Of a stretch of DNA of 9,811 nucleotides, positions 1 to 6,148 are shown in pieces. Each line of letters starts with the position of its first letter. Positions within the stretch are counted from its first letter, which is position 1. The DNA lies in NCBI GenBank assembly GCA_030425785.1, contig JAUHYJ010000086.1:1-9811 (forward strand), in the 5' to 3' direction. The position numbers and the translations under genes are program-made. The notes below the pieces were generated by a model. The model had not been told where the DNA came from. It did not search any database and saw only the letters and a program-made list of their open reading frames with translations. Origin of the DNA: Acidimicrobiia bacterium (GTDB lineage Bacteria; Actinomycetota; Acidimicrobiia; Acidimicrobiales; Ilumatobacteraceae).

Positions 1-1029
1 CGCATGCGCTTCGAGCAGGATCAGGTCACGCTCGTCGGCGGCGTCCGCCACGGCCGCACCCTGGGTTCGCCGATCGCCATCGAGATCGCCAACACCGAGT
101 GGGACCGCAACCCCGAGAAGTGGCAGCAGGAGATGTCGCCGGAGGCCTCCGACGGCCCCACGGCGGCGCCGCTGACCCAGGTGCGCCCCGGCCACGCCGA
201 CCTCGCCGGCATGCAGAAGTACGGCTTCACCGACGCCCGCGACGTGCTCGAACGGGCGTCGGCCCGTGAGACGGCGGCGCGTGTCGCCGGGGGAGCGATC
301 GCCAAGAAGCTGCTGTCGTCGCTCGGCGTCGAGGTCATCTCGCACGTCATCCAGATGGGGCAGGCCAAGATCGCCGACGACGCCGCCCGTCCGACACCCG
401 CCGACCTGGAGGCGGTCGACGGCGACGAGGTGCGCTGCTTCGATCCTGCCGCGAGCGCGGCGATGGTCGACGAGATCAAGGCCGCCGCGAAGGAAGGCGA
501 CTCGCTCGGTGGCGTCGTCGAGGTGCTCGGCTTCAACGTGCCGATCGGCCTCGGCTCGCACGTCCACTGGGATCGCAAGCTCGACGGCATGCTCGCCCAG
601 GCGCTCATGTCGATCCAGGCCGTCAAGGGCGTCGAGATCGGCGACGGCTTCGAGGTCGCCGGGCGCCCCGGCAGCCAGGCGCACGACGCCATCCGCTGGA
701 ACCCCGAGACCGGCAACTACGACCGGCTGAGCACGCTGGCCGGCGGGGTCGAGGGCGGCATGACCAACGGCGAGCTGCTCGTCGCCCGCGCCGCGATGAA
801 GCCGCTCGCCACGCTGAACCGCCCGACGCTCGAGACGGTCGACGTCGTCACCAAGGAGTCGGGCGTGTCGTTCAAGGAGCGCACCGACGTCACCGCCGTG
901 TCGGCGATGGGTGTCGTCGCCGAGACGATGGTGGCCCTCGTCCTCGCCCAGGAGGCGCAACGCAAGTTCGGCGGCGACTCGATCGCTGAGTTCGTCCGCA
1001 ACGCCGAGGCATTCCGAGCCACGCTGTGA
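1..1029 (+). CDS. aroC: Chorismate synthase, 5' end outside window
   Basis: Catalyses the last shikimate-pathway step, 5-enolpyruvylshikimate-3-phosphate to chorismate, using reduced FMN, in the cytoplasm. The reading frame is open from base 1. Its first ATG (4-6) is not the real start, because the residues after it (MRFEQDQVTLVGGVRHG) align with about residue 49 of mycobacterial AroC, so about 48 N-terminal residues lie upstream of the window. Family signatures seen: RPGHADLAGMQKYGF and VLERASARETAARVAGG (about residues 62-98 counted from that ATG), GDSLGGVVEV, IQAVKGVEIGDGF, GGVEGGMTNGE, and RTDVTAVSAMGVVAETMVA near the C terminus. The C-terminal length is normal and no damage is visible. 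The stop codon overlaps the GTG of aroB by 4 bp (GTGA), which suggests translational coupling. Identification is near certain. Confidence 0.97.
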   Translation, partial: RMRFEQDQVTLVGGVRHGRTLGSPIAIEIANTEWDRNPEKWQQEMSPEASDGPTAAPLTQVRPGHADLAGMQKYGFTDARDVLERASARETAARVAGGAIAKKLLSSLGVEVISHVIQMGQAKIADDAARPTPADLEAVDGDEVRCFDPAASAAMVDEIKAAAKEGDSLGGVVEVLGFNVPIGLGSHVHWDRKLDGMLAQALMSIQAVKGVEIGDGFEVAGRPGSQAHDAIRWNPETGNYDRLSTLAGGVEGGMTNGELLVARAAMKPLATLNRPTLETVDVVTKESGVSFKERTDVTAVSAMGVVAETMVALVLAQEAQRKFGGDSIAEFVRNAEAFRATL

Positions 1030-2039
1030 GCGGGCTCCGCCATGTCCAGGTGCCGCTCGGCGACCGCTCGTACGAGGTCGTTGTCGGGCACGGCGCCGCC
1101 GAGTTCCTCGGCACGGTGATCCCGCCGAGCGCCAAGCGGGCCGCGCTCGTCACGCAGCCGGGCATCCCGCTCGACGCCGAGACCGAGCTCGAGCTCGAGC
1201 GCTTCGAGATCGGGGTCGGTGAGCGGGCCAAGACGCTCGACACCGTCGGCGAGCTCTGCCGTGGCTTCGCACGCATGGGCATGACCCGGCACGACGTGGT
1301 GGTCGGCGTCGGGGGCGGCATGGTCACCGACGTGGCGGGGTTCGCCGCCGCCAGCTACCACCGTGGTGTCCCCGTCGTGCACGTGGCGACCACCCTGCTC
1401 GGCATGGTCGACGCCGCGATCGGCGGCAAGACGGGCGTCAACCTCCCCGAGGGGAAGAACCTCGTCGGAGCCTTCTGGCAGCCGAGTGGCGTGATCTGCG
1501 ATCTCGACGCACTCGACACCCTGCCCGACCGCGAGATGCGGTGCGGGCTGGGCGAGATGGCCAAGTACCACTTCTTGACCGGCGACGACCTCTTGGCGAT
1601 GGACCTGACCGACCGGATCGCCCGCTGCGTCGAGATCAAGGCCGACGTCGTCGCGAGCGACGAGCGTGAGGGCGGTCGACGGGCGCTGTTGAACTACGGC
1701 CACACCCTCGCCCACGCCCTCGAGGTCGCGACCGAGCACCGGCTCGCCCACGGCGAGGCCGTCGCGATCGGCCTGATCTTCGCGGCGCACCTCGCGAACG
1801 TCATGGGCCGCATCCCGGTCGAGCGGGTCGACGAGCACTTCGCCGTCGTCGGCGAGGAGTATCAACTCGCCACCGACATCCCGACTGGCCTCCATGCCGA
1901 CGACCTGATCGAACTGATGCGGCGCGACAAGAAGGCGCTCACCGGGCTCACGTTCGTGCTCGACGGCCCCGAGGGGGTCGAGGTCGTCGCCGGCGTCGAC
2001 GAGGCACCGGTGCGGGACGCTCTCGCCCGCATGCTCTGA
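1026..2039 (+). CDS. aroB: 3-dehydroquinate synthase
   Basis: Converts DAHP to 3-dehydroquinate, the second shikimate-pathway step, using NAD+ and a divalent metal (usually zinc) in the cytoplasm. The product is 337 residues, slightly shorter than the usual 345-365, with a compact N terminus. Visible motifs: VGGGMVTDVAGFAAASYHRG (NAD-binding glycine run G96-G98, D102), IGGKTGVNLPEGKN (substrate loop), GLGEMAK (metal ligand E177), LNYGHTLAHALE (metal ligand H226) and HGEAVAIG (metal ligand H242). The GTG start shares 4 bp with the aroC stop. No Shine-Dalgarno or TANNNT box precedes it, so it is probably translated by coupling from aroC. In mycobacteria aroK sits between these two genes. Here there is no room for it, and no kinase domain is fused to AroB. 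Confidence 0.96.
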   Translation: MSGLRHVQVPLGDRSYEVVVGHGAAEFLGTVIPPSAKRAALVTQPGIPLDAETELELERFEIGVGERAKTLDTVGELCRGFARMGMTRHDVVVGVGGGMVTDVAGFAAASYHRGVPVVHVATTLLGMVDAAIGGKTGVNLPEGKNLVGAFWQPSGVICDLDALDTLPDREMRCGLGEMAKYHFLTGDDLLAMDLTDRIARCVEIKADVVASDEREGGRRALLNYGHTLAHALEVATEHRLAHGEAVAIGLIFAAHLANVMGRIPVERVDEHFAVVGEEYQLATDIPTGLHADDLIELMRRDKKALTGLTFVLDGPEGVEVVAGVDEAPVRDALARML

Positions 2040-2045
2040 TCGGCG

Positions 2046-2051
2046 TAGCGT
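2046..2051 (+). promoter_or_regulatory. Candidate leaderless promoter -10 box for the GNAT gene
   Basis: TAGCGT lies 7 nt (gccgggc) before GTG 2059, so transcription would begin at or one base before the start codon. The same layout precedes five other genes in this window. The box begins 6 bp after the aroB stop. I see no recognisable -35. The spacing argues for GTG 2059 over the in-frame GTG 2050, which lies inside the box. Confidence 0.6.
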
Positions 2052-2058
2052 GCCGGGC

Positions 2059-2616
2059 GTGGGGTGGCCGGAACTGCGCACCGAACGGTTGCACCTGCGT
2101 CGCTGGCGTGACGCCGACCGGACGGCGTTCCACGCGCTGAACAGCGACCCCGACGTGATGGCCACGATCGGCCCGATCATGTCGCGGGCCGAGTCCGACG
2201 CCTTCATGAACCGGATCGAGCACCGGTTCGCCGAGGACGGCTACGGCCTGTGGTGCATCGATCTCGACGGTGAGCCGATCGGCTACACCGGCTACATGGC
2301 GCCCTGGTTCCGGCCGGGCGTCGAGATCGGATGGCGCATCCGGTCCGGGTACTGGGGTCGTGGCTACGCGCCGGAGGCGGCGCGAGCATGCCTCGACCTG
2401 GGCTTCCGGTCGCGAGACGACGGCGGCATCGGGTTGGACGAGGTGCTGACCTTCACGGCGGCGATCAACGCGAAGTCGATCCGCGTGATGGAGAAGCTCG
2501 GGTTCGAACGCGACGCCGACGGCGACTTCGACCACCCCGGTGTGCCGTCGCGGAGCCGTCTGCGTCCGCACGTGCTCTACCGCATGAGCCGCGAGCGCTG
2601 GCTCAACGGCCGGTGA
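2059..2616 (+). CDS. GNAT family N-acetyltransferase (RimJ/RimL-like)
   Basis: Predicted to transfer an acetyl group from acetyl-CoA to an amine; the substrate is unknown. The 185-residue protein has the Acetyltransf_3 (RimJ/RimL-type) pattern: an N-terminal ELRTERLHLRRW strand (residues 5-16), a central GYTGYMAPWFRPGVEIGWRI strand pair, the acetyl-CoA pyrophosphate loop GYWGRGYAPEA (about 97-107), and a C-terminal INAKSIRVMEKLGFER stretch typical of the last helix and strand. RimJ/RimL are protein N-terminal acetyltransferases, but most actinobacterial relatives act on unknown or small-molecule substrates, so no specific role is assigned. The start chosen is GTG 2059, exactly 7 nt after a TAGCGT box; GTG 2050 would add three residues. 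The 3' end overlaps the convergent aldo/keto reductase gene by 14 bp. With that gene it interrupts the usual aroB-aroQ adjacency. Confidence 0.88.
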   Translation: MGWPELRTERLHLRRWRDADRTAFHALNSDPDVMATIGPIMSRAESDAFMNRIEHRFAEDGYGLWCIDLDGEPIGYTGYMAPWFRPGVEIGWRIRSGYWGRGYAPEAARACLDLGFRSRDDGGIGLDEVLTFTAAINAKSIRVMEKLGFERDADGDFDHPGVPSRSRLRPHVLYRMSRERWLNGR

Positions 2617-3550
2617 CGGGTTCGACGATCGCGTCGACCTCGGTGCGCTCGGCGTCGGTGAGCTGCCAGCCGGCCGCTGCGACGTTCGCCTCGATCTGGG
2701 ACGGTCGGGTCGCCCCGGCGATGACCGATGCGATCAGTGGATGCGACGTGTGCCAGCTGATCGCGAGGTCGAGCAGTTCGTGCCCGTGGTCGCCCGACCA
2801 TTCGATCAGCTGCTCGACGACGCGCAGTCGTTCGTCGTCGATGAACTGGCCGGCACGTTCGCCCCAGGCGGCGAGGCGCGAGCCCGCGGGCCGTTCCTCG
2901 CCGAGGCGGTACTTGCCGGTCAGCAGCCCCGACTCGAGCGGGAAGAACGGGACGAACGCCACGCCGAGGTCGCGGCAGGCGTCGAAGACCCCGTCGTGCT
3001 CGGGGTCGCGCGTCAGCACGCTGTAGTGGTTCTGGATCGACGGCCACGCGGCGAGCCCGGTGTCGGCCGCGACCGCATGGGCCTCGCGCAACTGGTCGGC
3101 AGAGAACGCCGTGCATCCGATCTCGCGGATGGTGCCCTCGTCGCGCAATTCGGCCAGGCAGCCGAGCGTCTCGGCGATCGGCGTCTCTGGGTCGGGCCGG
3201 TGCATCTGGAAGTGGTCGACGTACTCGGTGCCGAGGCGTCGCAGGCTGGCCTCGAGCCGGGAACGGATCTGGGCCGGGTCGCCGCCTCGCTCGCCCTCGG
3301 CGAGGTCGCGTGTGTGACCCCATTTGGTGGCGAGGAGCACATCGCCGCGCCGGTCACCGAGCGCCCGGCCGAGCAGCTCCTCCGAGACGCCGTTCGTGTA
3401 CATCTCGGCGGTGTCGAAGTAGTTGATGCCTGCATCGATGGCCGCGTCGACGACCGCCTTGGTCTCGTCGGCGTCGATCCGGCCCCCGAAGTTGTTGCAG
3501 CCGACCCCGACGACCGAGACCTCGAGCGAACCGATCCTGCGCATCTCCAT
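2603..3550 (-). CDS. Aldo/keto reductase
   Basis: Predicted NADPH-dependent oxidoreductase with a TIM-barrel fold (PF00248), reducing an aldehyde or ketone; the natural substrate cannot be told. The 315 residues cover the full family length. The catalytic tetrad is intact: D46 and Y51 in NYFDTAEMY, K76 in LLATKWG and H117 in HFQMHRPD. The C-terminal GATRPSQIEAN is the usual cofactor phosphate-binding loop. The frame stays open upstream to base 3670, but the family begins at MEMRRIGSLEVSVVGVGC, so ATG 3550 is chosen. It also lies 7 nt after a TAGGTT box; ATG 3544 would be the next choice. It is divergent from aroQ (52 bp between starts) and overlaps the GNAT gene tail to tail by 14 bp, so the two transcripts have complementary 3' ends. 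No functional tie to aromatic biosynthesis is visible. Confidence 0.93.
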   Translation of the reverse strand: MEMRRIGSLEVSVVGVGCNNFGGRIDADETKAVVDAAIDAGINYFDTAEMYTNGVSEELLGRALGDRRGDVLLATKWGHTRDLAEGERGGDPAQIRSRLEASLRRLGTEYVDHFQMHRPDPETPIAETLGCLAELRDEGTIREIGCTAFSADQLREAHAVAADTGLAAWPSIQNHYSVLTRDPEHDGVFDACRDLGVAFVPFFPLESGLLTGKYRLGEERPAGSRLAAWGERAGQFIDDERLRVVEQLIEWSGDHGHELLDLAISWHTSHPLIASVIAGATRPSQIEANVAAAGWQLTDAERTEVDAIVEPVTGR

Positions 3551-3557
3551 GCGCAGC

Positions 3558-3563
3558 AACCTA
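3558..3563 (-). promoter_or_regulatory. Candidate leaderless promoter -10 box for the aldo/keto reductase
   Basis: On the minus strand TAGGTT lies 7 nt (gctgcgc) before ATG 3550, placing the predicted transcription start at the start codon. There is no convincing Shine-Dalgarno and no clear -35. The -35 position (about 3580-3586) overlaps the footprint of the divergent aroQ promoter. Confidence 0.55.
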
Positions 3564-3589
3564 GCGACGGCACGCGACAGCGACTCCGT

Positions 3590-3595
3590 TACGCT
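3590..3595 (+). promoter_or_regulatory. Candidate leaderless promoter -10 box for the aroQ-pepQ-efp-nusB operon
   Basis: TACGCT lies 7 nt (ccccgag) before GTG 3603, so the mRNA would start at that codon. It would drive aroQ and the three genes packed behind it. The box is 26 bp from the oppositely oriented -10 box of the aldo/keto reductase, so the two polymerase footprints overlap. Confidence 0.58.
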
Positions 3596-3602
3596 CCCCG
3601 AG

Positions 3603-4043
3603 GTGAGCCGACTGGTGATGCTGCTGCACGGTCCGAACCTCAACCTGCTGGGGGAGCGTGAGCCGCACATCTACGGCACCGACACGCTCGACGACTATGT
3701 CGAGTTCGCACGCACCGCCGCGGCCGAGCACGGGCTCGAGATCGAGGCGCACCAGTCGAACGCGGAGGGCGCGTTGATCGACCACATCCACTCGGCCCGC
3801 AACCGCTGTGCGGCGATCATCATCAACCCGGGCGCCTTCACGCACTACGCCTGGGCGATCCACGACGCACTGGCGGCGTTCGACGGGCCGGTGGTCGAGG
3901 TCCACATCTCCAATCCGAACGCCCGCGAACCGTGGCGCCACACGAGCGTCATCGCGCCGGTCGCCAGCGGCTCGGTCATGGGCTTTGGCAAGCAGGGGTA
4001 CGACCTCGCCGTGCGGGCCGTCGTCGCCCGGGTGGCCCCGTGA
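3603..4043 (+). CDS. aroQ: Type II 3-dehydroquinate dehydratase
   Basis: Dehydrates 3-dehydroquinate to 3-dehydroshikimate, the third shikimate-pathway step; the type II enzyme is a cytoplasmic dodecamer. It has 146 residues, the normal size. With the start at GTG 3603 the catalytic residues fall on the same numbers as in the M. tuberculosis enzyme: R19 and Y24 (GEREPHIYG), N75 (IIINPGAFTHYAWA), H101 (VEVHISN) and R112 (REPWRHTS). That agreement and the TACGCT box 7 nt upstream both support this start, although the frame is open much further upstream and an in-frame ATG exists at 3618. It is the first gene of a tight operon; its stop overlaps the pepQ GTG by 4 bp. It is separated from aroC-aroB by the GNAT and aldo/keto reductase pair, so it needs its own promoter. 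Confidence 0.96.
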   Translation: MSRLVMLLHGPNLNLLGEREPHIYGTDTLDDYVEFARTAAAEHGLEIEAHQSNAEGALIDHIHSARNRCAAIIINPGAFTHYAWAIHDALAAFDGPVVEVHISNPNAREPWRHTSVIAPVASGSVMGFGKQGYDLAVRAVVARVAP

Positions 4044-5164
4044 CCACGCACACCGAGTTCCCGGCGATCGGCTACGCGGGCCGGATCGAGGCGTTGCGCG
4101 ACCGAGCCGAGGAGCGGGGCTTCGACGGGGTGCTCGTCAGCGATCTCACCAACGTCCGATGGCTCACCGGCTTCACGGGTTCGAACGGCAAGGTCGTCGT
4201 GCGGGGGGCGGGCGCGACACTCGTCACCGACGGCCGATATCGCGACCGGGCCGCCGACGAGCTCGCCGCGGCCGGCGTCGACTGCGACGTCGAGGTCGGC
4301 TTCACCCACGCCGAACAGCACGAGCTGCTCGTGCGAGCTGCGGGCGGTCTCGACCAGATCGGCGCCGAGGCGACGTCCCTCACGCACCGTCAGTGGACGA
4401 CGATCGCCGCCGACGTCCCCATCGAGCCGGTCGGTGGGCTCGTGTCCGAAGGGCGTCGCCGCAAGGACGCCGGCGAGATCGCACGCATCGAGTTCGCCTG
4501 CCGCTGCGCCGACGCCGCGCTCGCCGAGGTCGCGCCGATGCTCGGGGACGGGCTGACCGAGGCCGACGTCCGCATGGAGCTCGAGTACCGCATGCGCCGC
4601 CACGGTGCCGACGGCCCGAGCTACGACACGATCGTCGCCAGCGGTCCGGAACACGCAGCGCGGCCGCACCATCACGCGAGCCACCGCACCATCGTCGAGG
4701 GTGACACCGTCGTGATCGACGTCGGCGCACTCGTCGACGGCTACCACTCCGACATGACGCGCAGCTACGTCGTCGGCGAGCCGACCGACGAACAGCTCGA
4801 GATCTACGAGTTCCTCCGCATCGTGCAGCAGGCCGGGCTCGACGCCGTCCGCGCCGACCTCGGTGCCCGCGAGCTCGATGCGGCGTGCCGCGACCTCATC
4901 GCCGAGGGGGGCTACGCCGACTGGTTCATCCACTCGACGGGGCACGGCGTCGGCCTGCTCATCCACGAGGATCCGTTCGCGTCGACGGCGTCGACCCAGA
5001 CGCTTGTGGCCGGCGACGTCGTGACCGTCGAACCTGGCCTCTATCGTGTCGGATTCGGTGGCTTCCGCATCGAGGACCTCGTCGAGGTCACATCGAACGG
5101 ATGCCGAGTACTGACCGAGTCGCCCAAGGACGCACCATGCCCACCATCACCACCAACGACCTGA
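4040..5164 (+). CDS. pepQ: M24 family Xaa-Pro peptidase (prolidase-like)
   Basis: Predicted dimetal peptidase releasing residues bonded to proline, probably Xaa-Pro dipeptides, in the cytoplasm. The 374 residues comprise an N-terminal creatinase-like domain (about 1-145, with [15 protein letters not shown]) and a C-terminal pita-bread domain. All five metal ligands are present: D227 ([10 protein letters not shown]), D238 (HSDMTR), H302 ([11 protein letters not shown]), E331 (VEPGLY) and E345 (RIEDLVEV). Their spacing (11, 64, 29, 14) equals that of archaeal prolidase and fits PepQ better than PepP. The second-shell HHHAS segment after [10 protein letters not shown] is typical. The GTG start overlaps the aroQ stop. 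At the 3' end the frame runs 28 bp into efp, adding a low-complexity PCPPSPPTT tail. The efp ribosome binding site lies within its last codons. The dipeptidase versus aminopeptidase assignment is an inference. Confidence 0.93.
   Translation: MTTHTEFPAIGYAGRIEALRDRAEERGFDGVLVSDLTNVRWLTGFTGSNGKVVVRGAGATLVTDGRYRDRAADELAAAGVDCDVEVGFTHAEQHELLVRAAGGLDQIGAEATSLTHRQWTTIAADVPIEPVGGLVSEGRRRKDAGEIARIEFACRCADAALAEVAPMLGDGLTEADVRMELEYRMRRHGADGPSYDTIVASGPEHAARPHHHASHRTIVEGDTVVIDVGALVDGYHSDMTRSYVVGEPTDEQLEIYEFLRIVQQAGLDAVRADLGARELDAACRDLIAEGGYADWFIHSTGHGVGLLIHEDPFASTASTQTLVAGDVVTVEPGLYRVGFGGFRIEDLVEVTSNGCRVLTESPKDAPCPPSPPTT
5126..5130 (+). promoter_or_regulatory. Shine-Dalgarno site of efp
   Basis: AAGGA sits 6 nt before ATG 5137, inside the pepQ reading frame. 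It is the one clear Shine-Dalgarno among the operon-internal genes and fixes the efp start. Confidence 0.7.
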
Positions 5165-5700
5165 AGACCGGGATCACCCTCCAGCTCGACAACGGGCTCT
5201 TCCAGGTCGTCGAGTTCCAGCACGTCAAGCCCGGCAAGGGCGGGGCGTTCGTGCGCACCAAGCTGCGCAACGTCGAGAGCGGCAACGTCTTCGATCGCAC
5301 CTTCAACGCGGGCATCAAGGTCGAGCAGGCGATCATCAACCGCGACGACATGCAGTTCCTCTACCGCGACGGCGACGACTACGTCTTCATGAACAACCAG
5401 ACGTACGAGCAGATGAACGTGGCGCCGGCCGCGCTCGGTGAGACCGCCGACTACCTGATCGAGGGCATGACGGCCCAGGTCGCGTTCCACGAGGGCCGCA
5501 TCATCGGCGTCGAGATCCCCGCATCGGTCGAGCTCACCATCACCGAGACCGAGCCCGGGGTCCAGGGCGACCGCAAGACCGGTGCCACCAAGCCGGCGAC
5601 GCTCGAGACCGGCAAGGTCGTCCAGGTGCCGCTCTTCATCGAGCAGGGTGAGAAGATCCGCGTCGACACTCGCTCCGGCGAGTACATGACGCGAGTCTGA
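5137..5700 (+). CDS. efp: Translation elongation factor P
   Basis: Binds between the ribosomal P and E sites and promotes peptide-bond formation at polyproline stretches. The 187 residues are full length: KOW-like domain I (about 1-63), OB domain II (about 66-128) and OB domain III (about 130-187, with the signature [20 protein letters not shown]). The domain I tip is [12 protein letters not shown] with K34 at the position that is modified in many bacteria. Mycobacterial EF-P has PGKGP at this loop; here the last residue is glycine, so the palindromic loop is not kept. The start is ATG 5137, supported by AAGGA 6 nt upstream and by homology ([12 protein letters not shown]). It begins inside the pepQ frame (28-bp overlap) and is followed after 10 bp by nusB, the same pepQ-efp-nusB order as in mycobacteria. 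Confidence 0.98.
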   Translation: MPTITTNDLKTGITLQLDNGLFQVVEFQHVKPGKGGAFVRTKLRNVESGNVFDRTFNAGIKVEQAIINRDDMQFLYRDGDDYVFMNNQTYEQMNVAPAALGETADYLIEGMTAQVAFHEGRIIGVEIPASVELTITETEPGVQGDRKTGATKPATLETGKVVQVPLFIEQGEKIRVDTRSGEYMTRV

Positions 5701-5710
5701 GACGCGAACC

Positions 5711-6115
5711 GTGCCGATCGATCGCCCCGACGAGCGTTCCGACGCGCGCGAGCGGGCCCTCTACCTGCTGTACGAGGCGCACTCCAAGGGCATCGACCCG
5801 GTCGACACGATCGACCTGCAGGTCATCGAGCCGGACGAGCTCACCCAGGAGCTCGTCCGTGGCGTCGGTGAACACCTCGCCCGTCTCGACGAGCTGATCG
5901 ACGTGCGCGCCGAGGGATGGTCGCTCGCCCGCATGCCGGTCCTCGACCTCAACGTGATGCGGCTCGGCACGTACGAGCTGCTCGAGCGTCCTCACGTGCC
6001 GACCGCCGTGGTGCTGAACGAGGCGGTCGAGCTGGTGAAGCGGTTCTCGACCGACGACTCGGGGCGGTTCGTCAACGGCGTGCTCGCCGCCATCGCCGCC
6101 GACGTGCGTGGCTGA
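5711..6115 (+). CDS. nusB: Transcription antitermination factor NusB
   Basis: Binds boxA RNA together with NusE (S10) and supports antitermination of rRNA transcription. The 134-residue all-helical protein is of usual size. Motifs: SDARERALYLLYE (helix 1), WSLARMPVLDLNVMRLGTYELL (about 76-97), VPTAVVLNEAVELVKRFSTDDSGRFVNGVLAAI (about 101-131). The N-terminal arginine-rich motif that contacts RNA in E. coli NusB (RRRAR) is weak here (DRPDERSDARER), with acidic residues mixed in. The start is GTG 5711, 10 bp after the efp stop. No good Shine-Dalgarno and no TANNNT box precede it, so it is probably translated as part of the operon. It is the last gene before the independent promoter of the DUF2079 gene, whose -35 overlaps its stop codon. 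Confidence 0.94.
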   Translation: MPIDRPDERSDARERALYLLYEAHSKGIDPVDTIDLQVIEPDELTQELVRGVGEHLARLDELIDVRAEGWSLARMPVLDLNVMRLGTYELLERPHVPTAVVLNEAVELVKRFSTDDSGRFVNGVLAAIAADVRG

Positions 6116-6141
6116 CACCGACTGCCGCGCGGCAGTACCGT
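6112..6141 (+). promoter_or_regulatory. Candidate leaderless promoter of the DUF2079 gene (-35 and -10)
   Basis: CTGACA (6112-6117, five of six matches to TTGACA) is followed after 18 bp by TACCGT (6136-6141), which lies 7 nt (tgctgcg) before GTG 6149. This is the only one of the six boxes with a good -35. The -35 spans the nusB stop codon, and the spacer holds a perfect palindrome. Confidence 0.6.
6121..6136. promoter_or_regulatory. Perfect 16-bp palindrome between -35 and -10, candidate operator
   Basis: ACTGCCGCGCGGCAGT reads the same on both strands over all 16 bases. It fills most of the promoter spacer and shares its last T with the -10 box, where a dimeric repressor would block RNA polymerase. 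As RNA it could fold into a 6-bp stem with a 4-nt loop that ends the nusB transcript, but no U tract follows. An operator is my preferred reading; no regulator gene is visible nearby. Confidence 0.4.
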
Positions 6142-6148
6142 TGCTGCG

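Noticed and set aside
4..6. ATG at base 4 as the aroC start
   Set aside because: Family alignment places this residue about 49 positions into the protein, and the frame is open at the window edge.
1176..1206. GAGCTCGAGCTCGAGC repeat and palindrome in aroB
   Set aside because: It encodes ELELERFE with GC-ending codons, so it is explained by coding sequence.
2050..2052. GTG 2050 as the GNAT start
   Set aside because: It lies inside the TAGCGT box. GTG 2059, 7 nt after the box, matches the pattern at five other genes and loses only three residues.
717..2207. Long open frame on the minus strand (496 codons) antisense to aroC and aroB
   Set aside because: It lies opposite two certain genes, and its translation is low-complexity with no family pattern. 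It is a by-product of GC-rich codon use.
3845..4966. 373-codon minus-strand frame opposite aroQ and pepQ
   Set aside because: It is antisense to two genes with intact catalytic residues, and no recognisable protein pattern is present.
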